From NCBI GenBank assembly GCA_046349515.1, contig JAXMCE010000001.1, positions 248,001 through 312,000 of the forward strand: a stretch of 64,000 nt of DNA, written 5' to 3'. The notes under the pieces were generated by a model. The model was not told the origin of the DNA and ran no database searches. It was given only the letters and a program-made list of their open reading frames with translations. A program made the translations under genes and the position numbers. The stretch is from JBGPGW01 sp046349515. Lineage in GTDB: Bacteria > Pseudomonadota > Alphaproteobacteria > CADEGL01. Below, in pieces: positions 1-8,708 of this stretch; within the stretch, counting starts at the first letter, position 1; each line of letters begins with the position of its first letter.

Positions 1-1
1 C

Positions 2-463
2 GAGTTCCGCGTCATGTCCAACTGGACCGGCCAGACGAAGAGCCGCTCGAAGGTCGAGTCCTACAGGTTGGGCGGCGAGCGCATCGCGCGCGCGTTCTCC
101 ATGGCGGTCGACGAACCCTTCGAGCTGCTCGGCGAGAACACCGCGCCCAATCCGCAGGAGTACCTGATGACGGCGCTCAACGCCTGCATCATGGTGGGCT
201 ATGTCGCGGGTGCGGCCGTCAAGGGCATCAAGCTCGACAAGGTCGAGATCGAGAGCACCGGCATGCTCGATCTCCGCGGCTTCCTCGGCATCGATGCCTC
301 GGTCCGCCCCGGCTACGACAAGATCAAGACCGTCGTGCGCTTGAAGGGCAAGGGCACGGCCGCGCAGTTCCAGGAGATCCACGAGACGGTCATGAAGACC
401 TCGCCCAATTACTTCAACGTCTCGCGGCCGATCCCGATCGATTCGACGCTGATCGTCGAGTAG
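2..463 (+). CDS. OsmC family protein, N-terminally cut by window edge
   Basis: The reading frame is open to the window edge (Glu-Phe-Arg-Val precede the first Met at 14), so the 5' end is probably missing. The visible part has the OsmC/Ohr hallmark 'ENTAPNPQEYLMTALNACI', where the Cys is the peroxidatic-type residue of the family, followed by the usual alpha/beta region and a C-terminal 'SPNYFNVSRPIPI' stretch. OsmC-like proteins act in the cytoplasm against organic hydroperoxides or bind small thiol-reactive compounds; this subgroup is close to general OsmC-like proteins rather than Ohr. The family is clear, the substrate is not. Confidence 0.8.
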   Translation, partial: EFRVMSNWTGQTKSRSKVESYRLGGERIARAFSMAVDEPFELLGENTAPNPQEYLMTALNACIMVGYVAGAAVKGIKLDKVEIESTGMLDLRGFLGIDASVRPGYDKIKTVVRLKGKGTAAQFQEIHETVMKTSPNYFNVSRPIPIDSTLIVE

Positions 464-555
464 CGGACTCGTCACCAGGGCGGTGCCGACAGGCACCCCT
501 AGCCGGTTTCGACGCACCATCCCCCCGCGCGTCGAGCGCACCCGCCGCCCATCGG

Positions 556-1584
556 TCAGCGCACCGAGGCGGCGGGTGCGAATATATCCTCGAAGACCGA
601 TTCGCGGCCCGGCTTGGGCGCGACTTCCGCGTCCCGCCGTGCCCGCACCGCCTCCTCGCGCGCGGTGCCGAGGATCTTGTCGAGCGTATCGCCCTTGACG
701 ACTCCCCAGGCTTCGAGCGAGCGGCGGAAGCGCTTCAGGGGATCGACTCGCTGCCACGCCGCCCGCGCGACGAGATCGTCGCCTCGCGCCGAGAACGCCG
801 AGTGATGCTCCCACCGCACGGTCTTGAGCTCGATGAAGTACGGGCCTTTCCCGCTCCGCGCGTGTTCGGCCGCCTCGAGAGTCGCGCGCCGGACCGCGAG
901 CACGTCGTTGCCGTCGACGATCACGGCGGGCATGCCGAAGCCGCGCGCCCGGTCCGCGATGTCGGGCGTCGCATGGGTCTTGGCGATCGGCACGGAGATG
1001 GCCTTGCCGTTGTTCTCGCACATGAAGACGAGCGGAACCTTCCAGATCTGCGCCATGTTGAGAGTTTCGAAGAATTCGCCCTCGCACGCGGCCCCGTCGC
1101 CGAAAAAGCAGAGGACCACCTGCCCCGACTTCCGATGCTTGGCCGAGAGTGCCACGCCGCCCGCCATCGGCAGGTGCGCCGCGACGATGGCGTTGGTCAG
1201 CACCAAACCCTTCGACGGTTCGGCCAGGTGCATCGAGCCGCCCTTCCCGCGGCACACGCCCGTCTCGCGGCACATGATCTCGGCCATGATCGCCGCCGGA
1301 TCGACGCCCTTCGCGATGGCCTCGCCATGCCCGCGGTAGGTCGCGAGGACGAGATCATCGGGCCGGATCGCGTCTATCGTCCCGGCCTTGATGGCCTCCT
1401 GACCGATGCAGACATGGGTCGTGCCCGGCACGAGGCGCGCGGCGAAGGCTTCGAGCACGACCTCCTCGAAGACGCGCACCCGCGCCATCGTGCGATAGAG
1501 CGCGAGAAGCTGGTCGTCGGTGAGATCGTTGGGACGCGCGCCGACCGGCGCCTCGTCCGCGGCCAGGGGGAGCGTCGTCGTCAT
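556..1584 (-). CDS. 2-oxoacid dehydrogenase E1 component, alpha subunit (pyruvate/acetoin dehydrogenase type)
   Basis: A 342-residue thiamine-diphosphate-dependent E1 alpha subunit. The ThDP motif is visible as GDG near residues 162-164 with the closing NN at about 191-192 (FFGDGAACEGEF...MCENN). An ATG 78 nt further upstream is in frame, but 1584 is preferred because AAGGACAGG lies just before it and the longer version would add an unconserved Arg-rich leader. It would pair with the E1 beta subunit (1843-2823) to decarboxylate a 2-oxoacid or cleave acetoin and transfer the acyl or aldehyde group to a lipoyl arm. It lies last in a three-gene minus-strand operon after E1 beta and a free lipoyl protein. 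The substrate is unresolved: AcoA and PdhA types look alike at this level. Confidence 0.88.
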   Translation of the reverse strand: MTTTLPLAADEAPVGARPNDLTDDQLLALYRTMARVRVFEEVVLEAFAARLVPGTTHVCIGQEAIKAGTIDAIRPDDLVLATYRGHGEAIAKGVDPAAIMAEIMCRETGVCRGKGGSMHLAEPSKGLVLTNAIVAAHLPMAGGVALSAKHRKSGQVVLCFFGDGAACEGEFFETLNMAQIWKVPLVFMCENNGKAISVPIAKTHATPDIADRARGFGMPAVIVDGNDVLAVRRATLEAAEHARSGKGPYFIELKTVRWEHHSAFSARGDDLVARAAWQRVDPLKRFRRSLEAWGVVKGDTLDKILGTAREEAVRARRDAEVAPKPGRESVFEDIFAPAASVR

Positions 1585-1618
1585 CACAACCTGTCCTTTC
1601 TTGCCATCGCGCGCCGCC

Positions 1619-1846
1619 TCAGCCGATCTCGGCCAGCACGGCGTCCGGCGCGACCGTGGCACCCGCCTCGGCGCGGATCGCGATCGTGCCGGCGGCCGGC
1701 GCGCTCACTTCGAGGGTCGATTTGTCGGTCTCGATCTCGACCACCGTGTCGCCCTCATGCACCTGCGCGCCGTCGGCAACGAGCCAGCGCACGACGCGCA
1801 CGCTTTCCATGGTGATCGAGACCGGCGGCACTTTGAGCGCGGTCAT
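1619..1846 (-). CDS. Free-standing lipoyl (biotinyl-like) carrier domain protein
   Basis: A 75-residue protein that is a single lipoyl domain and nothing else. The lipoylation site is the Lys of 'EIETDKSTLEV' (K42), centrally placed as in E2 N-terminal domains. There is no peripheral-subunit-binding domain and no acyltransferase domain. The start codon overlaps the stop of the E1 beta gene (ATGA, 1843-1846), so the two are translationally coupled. E1 alpha follows 34 nt downstream. By position it should be the lipoyl substrate reductively acylated by this E1. A biotinyl carrier is less likely because the AMKM/EAMK biotin motif is absent. Confidence 0.85.
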   Translation of the reverse strand: MTALKVPPVSITMESVRVVRWLVADGAQVHEGDTVVEIETDKSTLEVSAPAAGTIAIRAEAGATVAPDAVLAEIG

Positions 1847-2823
1847 GCCCGTCCCTTGCCGAGAGTGCGGCGAACGGCGGCGATGATGCCGTCGGCGTTC
1901 GGGTAGACTTCGACAAGAAGCGGCCCCGACGGGATCGGCACGTCGAGCGCCGCGACACGCTCGGGCGGCGCCTTCAACGCATCGAACGCGCCCTCGACGA
2001 CAAGCGTCGCGATCTCGGCACCGATCCCCGCCGTCTTGTGCGCGTCATGGGTGATGACGAGCCGGCCCGTCTTCCTGACCGAATCGAGGATCGCCTCGCG
2101 GTCGAGCGGCGCGATCGTGCGCGGATCGATCACTTCGGCGGCGACCCCCTCCTCCTTCAGCCGGCCCGCGGCGGCGAGCGCCTCGTCCACCATGCCCGAG
2201 AAGGCGACGATCGTGACGTCGCGTCCCTCGCAGGCGATGCGCGCGCGTCCGAACGGGATGGGCGGGGCGTCCAGGTCGACTTCGGCGCGCCGCCCATAGG
2301 CGCGCGCGCATTCGAGGAACAGCACAGGGTTCGAGTCCGCGAGAGCCGTGCGAAGGAGCCCGTAGGCGTCGGCCGCGTTCGACGGCATCGCCACTTTGAG
2401 GCCCGGGATATGCATGAACCAGGCCTCGAGACTCTGCGAGTGCTGCGGCCCCATGCCGATGCGGGCGCCGATGGGCGCGCGGATGACGAGCGGCACCGAG
2501 AGCTTCCCGCCCGTGAAGTAGTGGAGCTTGGCCGCCTGGTTGAAGACCTGGTCCATGGCCACGCCCACGAAATCGAAGATCTCGAGCTCGACGATGGCGC
2601 GCACGCCGGAAATCGCGAGACCGATCCCGAAGCCGACCGTCGAGGATTCGCACAACGGACCGTCTCGGATGACGTCGTCGCCGTATTTTTCCCAGAGGCC
2701 GCGCGTGACGCCGAAGACGCCGCCATGGGGCCCCACGTCCTGCCCCAGCACCATGACCGGTTCCGGCCCCTCGAGCGCGCCTGCGATCACGCGGTTGATC
2801 GCTTCGCTCATCGTCAATTGCAT
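1843..2823 (-). CDS. 2-oxoacid dehydrogenase E1 component, beta subunit
   Basis: A 326-residue transketolase-like beta subunit of the PdhB/AcoB/BkdB group, with the N-terminal Pyr domain (contains 'GQDVGPHGGVFGVTRGLWEKYG'-like region, then 'ELEIFDFVGVAMDQVFNQAAK') and a C-terminal transketolase C domain ('VIDPRTIAPLDREAILDSV'). It forms the alpha2beta2 E1 heterotetramer with the product of 556-1584. It is the first gene of the operon and is followed with a 4-bp overlap by the lipoyl carrier gene. The 255 bp upstream (2824-3078) hold no gene and should contain the promoter; I see no clear -35/-10 pair. Confidence 0.88.
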   Translation of the reverse strand: MQLTMSEAINRVIAGALEGPEPVMVLGQDVGPHGGVFGVTRGLWEKYGDDVIRDGPLCESSTVGFGIGLAISGVRAIVELEIFDFVGVAMDQVFNQAAKLHYFTGGKLSVPLVIRAPIGARIGMGPQHSQSLEAWFMHIPGLKVAMPSNAADAYGLLRTALADSNPVLFLECARAYGRRAEVDLDAPPIPFGRARIACEGRDVTIVAFSGMVDEALAAAGRLKEEGVAAEVIDPRTIAPLDREAILDSVRKTGRLVITHDAHKTAGIGAEIATLVVEGAFDALKAPPERVAALDVPIPSGPLLVEVYPNADGIIAAVRRTLGKGRA

Positions 2824-3078
2824 GCTGCCCCCCGACCCCTCGTCTCGGGCGCGTCCGACCGCGCCGCTTGCGCGCGAGCTTAGCGCCCCCGACTAGGGGG
2901 GCCAAGTCGAGGGCGGCACGGCGCCAAGGGGCCACGAGACGGCCGCGATCGCGACGGGGCCGACCGGTAATCAGCCTCTAAGATAACTTGGCGGGCAGTT
3001 CCCTTACCGGGGATCGGTCACGGGCGATCGGCACGCTCGGATCGCACCTCCAGAAAATCCAATCCCGCCAAGCACCGC

Positions 3079-5337
3079 CTACTCTGCCGCCTGCCGCACC
3101 GGCGCATCCAGCGTCTCCAGCACCTTCGGCGGCGACATCGGCAGGCTGTAGAAGCGTTTGCCAAGCGCGTTGTGGATCGCATTCGCGACGGCCGCCATCA
3201 CCGGCACGAGCGGCACTTCGCCGACGCCCTTGACGCCTTGCGGATGTTTCGGGTTTGGCACTTCGACCAGCACGCAGTCGATCATCGGCAAGTCCGAGCA
3301 GACCGGCATCCGGTAGTCGAGGAAGCCGGGATTATCGACCTTGCCGTCTTGGGTGTAGATGTACTCCTCGTTGAGTGCCCAGCCGATGCCCTGGGCGACG
3401 CCGCCCTGGAGCTGCCCCTCGACATAGCCGGGATGGATGGCGCGGCCGACATCCTGCACGGCGGTGTATCGGATCACGCGCGCGATGCCGAGCGCGACAT
3501 CGACCTCGACATCGCAGATATGCGTCCCGAAGCCGCCCTCGGCACCTTGCGTATTGAGCTGAACGCTGGCGCCGATCGGACCGCCCATCGCATTGGCCTT
3601 GTCGGCAAGCTCGGCGAGCGTCAGCGGCGCGAACTGGCCGGCATTGGGACTTGCCGGATGGGCGGCGCCGTTCTCCCACTTCACCGACTCGGGATCGACC
3701 TGCCAGATCTTCGCGGCGCGCTCGCGCAGCGTGCCGATGACCGTCTCGGTCGCCTGGGTCACCACCATGGCCGACGCGAACAGCACGCGGCTCCCGCCGG
3801 TGAGATTGGAGAAACCGATCGTCTGGGTGTCGCCGATGATGACGGAGACGCGGCGGTAGTCGATGCCGAGCAACTCGGCGCAGATGTTCGCGATGCCGGC
3901 GCGGGAGCCGCCGATGTCGGGATGGCCGGTGGTGACGACGACGTTGCCGTCCTCGGTGATGTTCACCAGCGCCGAGGATTCTCCGCCGGCGTTGAACCAG
4001 AAGCCGCTCGCGACGCCCCGGCCCTGCAATTTGCCGAGCGGCGCGCGGTAGTGCGGATGGCTTTTCGCCGCTTGCAGCGTCTCGACATAGCCGATGCGCG
4101 GGAATGTCGGGCCGTAGGCGGCTGTCGTCCCTTCCTTGGCGGCGTTCTTCAGGCGCAGATCGAGCGGATCGATCTTCAGTGCCTCGGCGAGCTCGTCGAG
4201 CACGCACTCGACCGCATAGGCGCCGATCGGCGCGCCTGGCGCGCGATAGGCCGCGACCTTCGAGCGGTTGGAGCAGACGTCGTAGCCGATCGAGAGCACG
4301 TTCGGAATGTCATAAGGCGTGAAGCTGCAAGCGACCGCGCCGCGGATCGGCGACCCCGGGAACGCGCCGGCTTGCAGGTAGAACGTGCCCTGGGCGGCGA
4401 CGATGGTGCCGTCCTTCGTGGCCCCCACCTTGACCGTGCTCTTCGAGGCGGATGTCGGGCCGGTGGCGCGCATCACTTCCTCGCGCGTCATCACCATCTT
4501 GACCGGCCGGCCGGATTTCTTCGCCAGTATCGTGGCGAGCGGCTCGAGATAGACGATGGTCTTGCCGCCAAACCCACCGCCGATCTCGGCCGGAATGGCG
4601 CGAATGTCGTTCTGCGGGATGCCGGACAGAAACGCCGTCATCGCGCGCACCATGAACTGGCCCTGGCTCGAGCTCCAGATCGTGGCCTTGCCGTCGGCGG
4701 TGACCGAGACGAGGCACGCGTGGGGCTCGATATAGCCCTGGTGCACCGGACGCGTCGTGAAGGTGCGCTCGACAATCACCTCGGCCTTCGCGAAGCCCGC
4801 CGCGATATCGCCCTTCTTCGCCTCGTACTTGCCGACGATGTTGGAGGACTTGCCCTCGAAGGTGTTGAACTCGTGCAGGATCGGGGCACCCGGTTTGAGC
4901 GCGTCATCGATCTCGATCGACCACGGCAGCACCTCGTAATCGACCTCGATCAGCGCACAGGCCTCGGCGGCGATGGCTTCCGTGGTGGCGGCGACGGCGG
5001 CGACGGGGTGGCCGGGGAACAGCGCCTTCTCGCGCGCCATCACGTTGCGGCACATCCAGCGCATGTCCTGGATGCCGAGAATCACGGGTTTATCGAGCGG
5101 AAAATCGACGACGTCGCGCGCGGTGATGACGGCCTTTACGCCAGGCAGCCGCTCGGCCTTCGAGGTGTCGATCTTGCGGATGCGCGCATGCGGGTGCGGG
5201 CTCCGGAGAATCTTGCCCCAGATCATGCCGGGCATGGTGCTGTCGGCGGCGAAGGCCGCGCGTCCCGTGACCTTGTCCACACCGTCGGGGCGGATGGTGC
5301 GCTGACCAATCCATTTGTTGGGGGTCGTGGTGTTCAT
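3079..5337 (-). CDS. Xanthine dehydrogenase family protein, molybdopterin-binding large subunit (CoxL-like)
   Basis: A 752-residue Mo-MCD-binding large subunit. Visible signatures are GGGFGGK (about residue 255), the active-site loop 'AYRAPGAP' (about 365) and the C-terminal 'KGVGEVPLVP' with the catalytic Glu (about 708). The active-site loop is neither the AYRCSFR of form I CO dehydrogenase nor the AYRGAGR of form II, so CO oxidation should not be assumed; it is a molybdenum hydroxylase of unknown substrate, probably a heterocycle, aldehyde or aromatic compound. Gene order FAD - 2Fe2S - Mo (M-S-L) matches cox-type operons. The start at 5337 overlaps the preceding gene by 4 bp and has GGGAGG upstream. 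Confidence 0.88.
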   Translation of the reverse strand: MNTTTPNKWIGQRTIRPDGVDKVTGRAAFAADSTMPGMIWGKILRSPHPHARIRKIDTSKAERLPGVKAVITARDVVDFPLDKPVILGIQDMRWMCRNVMAREKALFPGHPVAAVAATTEAIAAEACALIEVDYEVLPWSIEIDDALKPGAPILHEFNTFEGKSSNIVGKYEAKKGDIAAGFAKAEVIVERTFTTRPVHQGYIEPHACLVSVTADGKATIWSSSQGQFMVRAMTAFLSGIPQNDIRAIPAEIGGGFGGKTIVYLEPLATILAKKSGRPVKMVMTREEVMRATGPTSASKSTVKVGATKDGTIVAAQGTFYLQAGAFPGSPIRGAVACSFTPYDIPNVLSIGYDVCSNRSKVAAYRAPGAPIGAYAVECVLDELAEALKIDPLDLRLKNAAKEGTTAAYGPTFPRIGYVETLQAAKSHPHYRAPLGKLQGRGVASGFWFNAGGESSALVNITEDGNVVVTTGHPDIGGSRAGIANICAELLGIDYRRVSVIIGDTQTIGFSNLTGGSRVLFASAMVVTQATETVIGTLRERAAKIWQVDPESVKWENGAAHPASPNAGQFAPLTLAELADKANAMGGPIGASVQLNTQGAEGGFGTHICDVEVDVALGIARVIRYTAVQDVGRAIHPGYVEGQLQGGVAQGIGWALNEEYIYTQDGKVDNPGFLDYRMPVCSDLPMIDCVLVEVPNPKHPQGVKGVGEVPLVPVMAAVANAIHNALGKRFYSLPMSPPKVLETLDAPVRQAAE

Positions 5338-5816
5338 CGGCGAGCCTCCCGCATTTCAGCCGCGGCTTCCAGAACCGCGCGGACAATCTTGTCATAGCCC
5401 GTGCATCGGCAGAGATTGCCGGCGAGCCAGAACCGCACTTCCTCCTCGGTCGGATTCGGGTTCTGCTTCAGCAGCGCCTCGGAGGCGACCAGCATGCCGG
5501 GCGTACAGATGCCGCATTGAAGCGCGGCCTGCTCGAGGAATTTTTGCTGCAGCGGATGCAGTGTGCCGCCCTGAGCCATCCCCTCGATCGTCCCGATCTC
5601 GTGACCTTCAGCCTCGGCGGCGAGCATGAGGCAGGAGCAGACCAGCTGCCCATCGACCGTGATCGAGCAGGCGCCGCAATCGCCGGTGGCGCAGCCCTCT
5701 TTCGAGCCGGTCAGTCCGAGCACATTGCGAAGCGCGTCGAGCATGGTGTTGTCGGGCTCGCACAGGAACTCCATGGGCTCGCCGTTGATCGTCGTGGTGA
5801 CGTGCAGCTTTGGCAT
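5334..5816 (-). CDS. (2Fe-2S)-binding small subunit of molybdenum hydroxylase (CoxS-like)
   Basis: A 160-residue iron-sulfur subunit with both [2Fe-2S] sites: the plant-ferredoxin-like cluster (CATGDCGACSITVDGQLVC) in the N-terminal half and the alpha-helical cluster (QCGICTPGM and LCRCTGY) in the C-terminal half. It passes electrons from the Mo subunit to the FAD subunit. The start is supported by GGAAAC upstream. It lies 4 nt after the FAD subunit gene and overlaps the Mo subunit gene by 4 bp, so the three are one operon. Confidence 0.92.
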   Translation of the reverse strand: MPKLHVTTTINGEPMEFLCEPDNTMLDALRNVLGLTGSKEGCATGDCGACSITVDGQLVCSCLMLAAEAEGHEIGTIEGMAQGGTLHPLQQKFLEQAALQCGICTPGMLVASEALLKQNPNPTEEEVRFWLAGNLCRCTGYDKIVRAVLEAAAEMREARR

Positions 5817-5820
5817 CGTG

Positions 5821-6690
5821 TCAGTTTCCTTCGGCGCGTTTCGCAGCGATCGTCGCGGTGCGTTTCAAGAGGACCCCGGCGACCTTGGTGCGGTAAGCGA
5901 TGGTGCCGCGCTTGTCGTCGATCGGACGGCAGGCGGCGCGGCACGCGTTGGCGGCGGCCTCGAGCGCCGCATCATCCAGCCTCGAGCCGATCAATGCCTT
6001 CGCGGCAGGCTCGACCAGCAGCGCCGTCGGCGCCACCGCTCCCAGGGCGACGCGGGCGGCGGTACAGATTCCATTCTTCATCGTCAGGCTGACGCCGCAG
6101 CCGACCACGGCAATATCCATCTCGGTGCGCGGAATCATGCGCAAGTACGCGTCGCTCGAGCCCCCTGGGTGCGGCGGCAATTTGAAGCTGACAAGGATTT
6201 CGCCGGGCGCGAGATTGGTGCGGCCGGGACCGGCAGGCACCTTCTCGACCGGCAGCTCGCGGCGGCCCTTCGGCCCCTGCACCGTCACGACCGCGTTGGC
6301 CGCGATCATCGCTGGTACACTGTCGGCGGCGGGCGAAGCGTTGCAGAGATTGCCACCGGGCGACGCGCGGCCCTGCACCTGCTTGGAGCCGATCAGGTTC
6401 ACTGCTTCCAGCACACCCGGCCATACTTTTCGAAAGCGCGGGTGTTTGGCGAGCCTGGCGCCGGAGACCGCCGCGCCGATGCGGAAGCCGCCGTCAGGCG
6501 TTTCGGCGATCTCGGTCATTTCGGCGATCTTCTTGATATCGACGATCAATCCCGGCTTCACGACGCCGGAGCGCATCTGCACCAAGAGATCGGTGCCGCC
6601 GGCCAGGATGCGCGCCGCACTGCCTGCGCCGGCGAAGGCACGAATTGCTTCCTCCAGCGTTGCCGGCGCCACGTACTGCATATCGGTCAT
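5821..6690 (-). CDS. FAD-binding subunit of molybdenum hydroxylase (CoxM-like)
   Basis: A 289-residue PCMH-type FAD subunit. The two FAD-binding loops are visible as 'AGGTDLLVQMRSG' near residue 30 and 'ASPGGNLCNASPAADS' near residue 105, followed by the CO dehydrogenase flavoprotein C-terminal domain. It is the first gene of the FAD-FeS-Mo operon. Its Shine-Dalgarno is weak (AGAAG), and an internal Met two codons downstream is an equally possible start. The protein would reoxidise the complex by passing electrons to a quinone, NAD or oxygen; the acceptor is not readable. Confidence 0.88.
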   Translation of the reverse strand: MTDMQYVAPATLEEAIRAFAGAGSAARILAGGTDLLVQMRSGVVKPGLIVDIKKIAEMTEIAETPDGGFRIGAAVSGARLAKHPRFRKVWPGVLEAVNLIGSKQVQGRASPGGNLCNASPAADSVPAMIAANAVVTVQGPKGRRELPVEKVPAGPGRTNLAPGEILVSFKLPPHPGGSSDAYLRMIPRTEMDIAVVGCGVSLTMKNGICTAARVALGAVAPTALLVEPAAKALIGSRLDDAALEAAANACRAACRPIDDKRGTIAYRTKVAGVLLKRTATIAAKRAEGN

Positions 6691-7099
6691 GATTGCTTCT
6701 GGGACTCCCGCCTCGGTTCATGCGGTGCGTTACCCGCGACCGCCGGGAGCGGAGATTACACAGCAAGGCAGGGTCCGACCAGCCGCCGAAACGCGGGATC
6801 GGATGAAATTCGCGCGCATGGACGCCCTTGAGGTCATAGAAGCACGTTCCCTCTGCCAGCCGGCCGTCGAGCGTGTCTTCAATGCCGCCGCCGCGCCCGG
6901 AGTGGCATCCGGAGCGATCTCTTCAGGACCTTTGCGCCTGTAGCGCCAGGCGATTGAGTCAGGGCAGCCGAGGCCGGTGTGTCCGCCGTCGCCACTCAAG
7001 GGCCTATGCGCATTGTCCAGCCTCGCGGCGCGTTTCGGAGCCGCAACGGACGTGCGTCACAGTTCACTCCTCGACCGCTCATGAGAGAGCAGACCTTCG
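6691..7099. other. Intergenic stretch without a recognisable gene
   Basis: About 410 bp between the FAD subunit gene and the GST gene. Both strands hold short open frames (up to 89 codons), but their translations are Arg/Ala/Pro-rich, match nothing I recognise and lack a ribosome binding site. The segment presumably includes the promoter of the molybdenum hydroxylase operon and the 3' end of the GST transcript. Confidence 0.5.
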
Positions 7100-7753
7100 T
7101 CAGCCGGCCAAATTCCTGGCCTCGAAAACCGCCCGTTGAGCGGCGAACGCACGCTTGAAGGCGGGCCGCGCCTCACCACGGGCAATATAGGCGGAGAGGT
7201 TCGGATATTCTTCCACGAGGCCGGATCCGCTCAACCTGCGCAGCACGTCGACCATCATAAGGTCGCCTGCGCTGAACGCACCATCGAGCCAGTCGGCGCT
7301 GCCGAGACGATGAGAAAGGAGACTCAGGCGGCCACGGACGCGATCCTCGACGAGGGGCATGCGTTTCTTGGCCCAGCTCTCCTGGCTCTCCAAAAGCGTG
7401 GCGTTCGCGCGTTCCAGGATCGGCGGCTCGACCGAGTTAACGGCGGCAAACATCCATGCTATCGCACGCGCCCGAGCATTGGGATTCGTTGGCAGGAGGC
7501 CTTGATGGCGCTCGGCTATATGAAACACGATGGCCCCTGTTTCAAACAGCACGAGATCACCGTCTTCATAAGTCGGAATCGATCCGAAAGGATGGATCGC
7601 GAGATGCGCGGGTTCCTTCATCTCGGTGAAGGTCACGAGCCGAACCTCGTAGGGCTGGCCCACCTCTTCAAGCGCCCAACGAACGCGCATATCACGCGCA
7701 AGTCCCCTGCCGCGATCGGGGGATTGCGCGAAGGCCGTGATGGTGATCGTCAT
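7100..7753 (-). CDS. Glutathione S-transferase family protein
   Basis: A 217-residue cytosolic GST. The N-terminal thioredoxin-fold domain contains the cis-Pro segment 'HPFGSIPTYEDGD' and the glutathione gamma-glutamyl-binding 'FETGAIVFHIAE' (the usual ES pair is ET here). An all-helical C-terminal domain follows ('LDGAFSAGDLMMVDVLRRL'). The catalytic Ser/Tyr/Cys is not obvious; 'AQSPDRGRG' near residue 10 is where it would be. It is one of four GST genes in the window but is more divergent than the three at 56-59 kb. Its 5' end is close to the SDR gene at 7878, so the two share a short divergent promoter region. Confidence 0.85.
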   Translation of the reverse strand: MTITITAFAQSPDRGRGLARDMRVRWALEEVGQPYEVRLVTFTEMKEPAHLAIHPFGSIPTYEDGDLVLFETGAIVFHIAERHQGLLPTNPNARARAIAWMFAAVNSVEPPILERANATLLESQESWAKKRMPLVEDRVRGRLSLLSHRLGSADWLDGAFSAGDLMMVDVLRRLSGSGLVEEYPNLSAYIARGEARPAFKRAFAAQRAVFEARNLAG

Positions 7754-7877
7754 CGCAAGGCTCCGGGTCGTTCCGCGGTATCGCGTCGGGCAGTCTTATG
7801 GCAATAAGTATTCGAGCGAGGGCTATGCACTCAAAGCCGAAATTCAAGCGAACCGACGACCCAAGAGGGAGAGCGGC

Positions 7878-8687
7878 ATGACGATCGGTGCGGGGCGCAA
7901 GGCGTTCATCACGGGCGGGGCGTCGGGCTTCGGCCTCGCCATCGCCCGAAGGCTTGCGGATGCGGGGGCGAGCGTGGCGATCACGGACGTGGCACAGGCG
8001 AAGCTCACCGAAGCGACTGGGCGCGACCCGCGTCTTCTCGGCATGGTCTGCGACGTCACCGACAAGAAAGCAGTCACCGAGGCCGTCAAACGGACAATCG
8101 AGCGCTTCGGCGGACTCGATACGCTCATCTGCTGCGCTGGCGTCGTCCATGTGAAGCCGCTCGGCGAGGTCAGCGAGGCCGAGTGGGACTTGACGCTCGA
8201 CGTGAACCTCAAGGGCGTCTTCCTCGCGGCACAGGCGGCCGAAGCCGCGCTCCGCGCGAGCAAGCGCGGCCGCATCGTCGCCATCGCATCGGACGCGGGG
8301 AAGCGCGGCTATCCCATGTGGCACGCCTATTGCGCCTCGAAATTCGGCGTGCTGGGACTGTGCCAGTCGCTCGCGGCGGAACTGGCACCCGACCGCGTGA
8401 CCGTCAATTGCGTCTGCCCGGCCGGCTGTCCCACGACAGGGATGGGCCAAACATTGACTCAGTGGAAGATGCGCCTCACGGGTCGGAGCGAGAGCGACGT
8501 CCTTGGCGCCATGGCCAGGAGCTTCCCGCTCGGTCGCTACGTCGAGGAGGAGGACGTGGTTTCCGCCATCGCGTACTTCGTCTCGGACGAGGCCGGCTTC
8601 ATCACTGGCACCTCGATCGACATCGACGGGGGCGAGAGCCTCGGCGGCGCGTACCAAGGCGCGGCCGAGCACGCCTCCCAGGCGTGA
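7878..8687 (+). CDS. SDR family NAD(P)-dependent oxidoreductase
   Basis: A 269-residue classical short-chain dehydrogenase. The cofactor motif is 'GGASGFGLA' (TGxxxGxG), the NAG region reads 'CCAGVV', and the active site has the Tyr-x3-Lys 'YCASK'. The open frame extends to 7737, but 7878 is chosen because it has GAGGGAGAG upstream and begins directly before the cofactor-binding strand. It heads a co-directional run of genes to 17.6 kb and may oxidise a hydroxyl group of the compound handled by that block. Confidence 0.85.
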   Translation: MTIGAGRKAFITGGASGFGLAIARRLADAGASVAITDVAQAKLTEATGRDPRLLGMVCDVTDKKAVTEAVKRTIERFGGLDTLICCAGVVHVKPLGEVSEAEWDLTLDVNLKGVFLAAQAAEAALRASKRGRIVAIASDAGKRGYPMWHAYCASKFGVLGLCQSLAAELAPDRVTVNCVCPAGCPTTGMGQTLTQWKMRLTGRSESDVLGAMARSFPLGRYVEEEDVVSAIAYFVSDEAGFITGTSIDIDGGESLGGAYQGAAEHASQA

Positions 8688-8708
8688 CGGCGGGGAACGG
8701 AGGTCGAG

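Noticed and set aside
3079..5337. Annotating the large subunit as CoxL (CO dehydrogenase)
   Set aside because: The AYRCSFR and AYRGAGR motifs of the two CoxL forms are both absent.
3172..5397. A 741-codon open frame antisense to the molybdenum hydroxylase large subunit
   Set aside because: The large subunit has GGGFGGK and GVGE motifs and operon context; the antisense frame shows none.
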